From Bacillota bacterium (lineage in GTDB: Bacteria; Bacillota; Clostridia; Peptostreptococcales; Anaerovoracaceae): a DNA stretch of 64,000 nt. Of the stretch, positions 63,400 through 64,000 are shown piece after piece (the first letter of the stretch is position 1; the number at the start of each line of letters is the position of its first letter). The translations under genes were made by a program, and so were the position numbers. The stretch lies in NCBI GenBank assembly GCA_017433375.1, contig JAFRHG010000004.1, positions 1 through 64,000 on the forward strand, read 5' to 3'. Below the pieces are notes generated by a model. The model was not told the origin of the DNA. It saw only the letters and a program-made list of their open reading frames with translations, and did not search any database.

Positions 63400-63795
63400 A
63401 TGGCGACAAAACGTTTGAAATTCAAGAAGGCGCTCTGCATCGGGTGCCAGCTGTGTTCTCAGGTCTGCTCCGCCTACAAGGAGGGTGCCTATGTACCTTC
63501 AAAGGCGCGGATCGCTATTGAGACATGCTACGATGACGGGTCACTGAAGTACATCGATAACTACTGCATTCTGTGCGGTATGTGCATGAAAGCATGTCCC
63601 TTTGATGCCATCGACATGGACAAAGGCTGGCTGCATGTCGATCCGGAAAAGTGCAAGGGCTGCGGCCTGTGCGCGAAGAAATGCCCCAAGCACGTGATCC
63701 AGATCCGCGACAATTTCGCCTTTATCTGCGACACCTGCGAAGGCGATCCCAACTGTGTCAAGGCCTGCCCCCACGGCGCCCTGACGTTTGAATAG
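63400..63795 (+). CDS. Polyferredoxin subunit for aldehyde ferredoxin oxidoreductase
   Basis: 131 residues from ATG 63400 (AAGGGAG upstream); the frame extends back to 63262 through the leader and terminator, which is rejected. Four cysteine groups (CIGCQLCSQVC, CILCGMCMKACP, CKGCGLCAKKCP and CDTC...NCVKACP) can hold four 4Fe-4S clusters. It probably carries electrons from the AOR subunit encoded 12 bases downstream to other ferredoxin-dependent enzymes. Confidence 0.92.
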   Translation: MATKRLKFKKALCIGCQLCSQVCSAYKEGAYVPSKARIAIETCYDDGSLKYIDNYCILCGMCMKACPFDAIDMDKGWLHVDPEKCKGCGLCAKKCPKHVIQIRDNFAFICDTCEGDPNCVKACPHGALTFE

Positions 63796-63807
63796 GAGGT
63801 GGCATCC

Positions 63808-64000
63808 ATGATTATGTCTGCATATCAGAACAAGGTGCTCCGCATCGACTGTACGAAACAGGAAACGAGAACCGAACCCCTGAACATGGAATTCGCGGAA
63901 AAATACGTGGGATCCAAGGGACTGGCCATCCGCTACATGTACGAAGACATGAAGCCGGGCATCGATCCCCTTGGCCCGGAAAACAACCTCTATCTGACCA
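63808..64000 (+). CDS. Aldehyde ferredoxin oxidoreductase, N-terminus (runs off the window)
   Basis: 64 residues are visible before the window ends. The start ATG 63808 has TAGGAGGT seven bases upstream. The sequence NKVLRIDCTKQETRTEPLN then KYVGSKGLAIRYMYEDM matches the first beta-strands and the GSKGLA segment of the tungsten-cofactor AOR family. It should use a bis-pterin tungsten (or molybdenum) site to interconvert aldehydes and acids with ferredoxin. The cluster-binding and active-site residues are beyond the edge. Confidence 0.88.
   Translation, partial: MIMSAYQNKVLRIDCTKQETRTEPLNMEFAEKYVGSKGLAIRYMYEDMKPGIDPLGPENNLYLT

Overview
The window is GC-rich (about 60%) bacterial chromosome, densely coded on both strands, with no tRNA, rRNA, IS element or CRISPR array that I can see. 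Gene content points to an anaerobic, monoderm Bacillota, probably a Clostridia/Eubacteriales amino-acid or aldehyde fermenter. The clues are UPF0182, a G5-NlpC/P60 wall hydrolase, secreted proteins with lysine-rich FN3 and BIG2 tails, two single-chain molybdenum aldehyde oxidoreductases, and a polyferredoxin-tungsten AOR pair. The exact genus cannot be fixed from this sequence alone.

Layout. 1-9.8 kb: 5' part of purB with an in-frame TAG, an Fe-S aldo/keto reductase, two secreted subtilases followed by a beta-lactamase-fold serine hydrolase, and an unknown gene on the minus strand. 9.8-23.2 kb: housekeeping (metK, aspartokinase, glutamine synthetase, serS) interleaved with a zinc-ribbon/coiled-coil membrane protein, UPF0182 and a G5-NlpC/P60 protein. 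23.2-33.7 kb: a molybdenum hydroxylase neighbourhood with a cysteine-desulfurase-like enzyme, a MOP-type aldehyde oxidoreductase, MoeB/ThiF-like and MoaD/ThiS-like proteins, an Fe-alcohol dehydrogenase and two diguanylate cyclases. 33.7-34.4 kb: a gene-free stretch with a large nested inverted repeat and four degenerate 35-bp palindromic repeats. 34.4-47.6 kb: three tandem giant secreted InlB-repeat proteins. 47.8-49.0 kb: a DUF4143-type ATPase. 49.2-54.1 kb: a second MOP-type aldehyde oxidoreductase, a candidate small RNA and an FAD oxidoreductase. 54.1-63.2 kb: a long operon with a riboswitch-like leader, two secreted proteins, a BtuCDF/MolABC-like importer, another secreted protein, a MotA/TolQ/ExbB channel, a DUF2149 protein and a lipoprotein. 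63.2-64 kb: a second structured leader, a polyferredoxin and the start of a tungsten aldehyde ferredoxin oxidoreductase.

How it fits together. The right-hand two thirds repeatedly concerns Mo/W enzymes: two Mo aldehyde oxidoreductases, one W-AOR, sulfur-handling and MoaD-like genes, and a metal- or cofactor-type ABC importer. The importer operon and the AOR operon each start with a good sigma-70-type promoter followed by a folded leader and an intrinsic terminator, so ligand-controlled attenuation (Moco/Tuco riboswitch-like, unproven) is the natural hypothesis. A candidate sRNA between the second aldehyde oxidoreductase and the FAD oxidoreductase has a 17-nt perfect match to the aldehyde oxidoreductase 5' UTR. 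Related sites lie at the ribosome binding sites of two other genes.

Two sequence-level signals stand out. The octamer AAAGGCAA/TTGCCTTT occurs 34 times by hand count, in both orientations, where about one copy is expected by composition. The GCAAGCAA family of sites lies almost only outside coding sequence.
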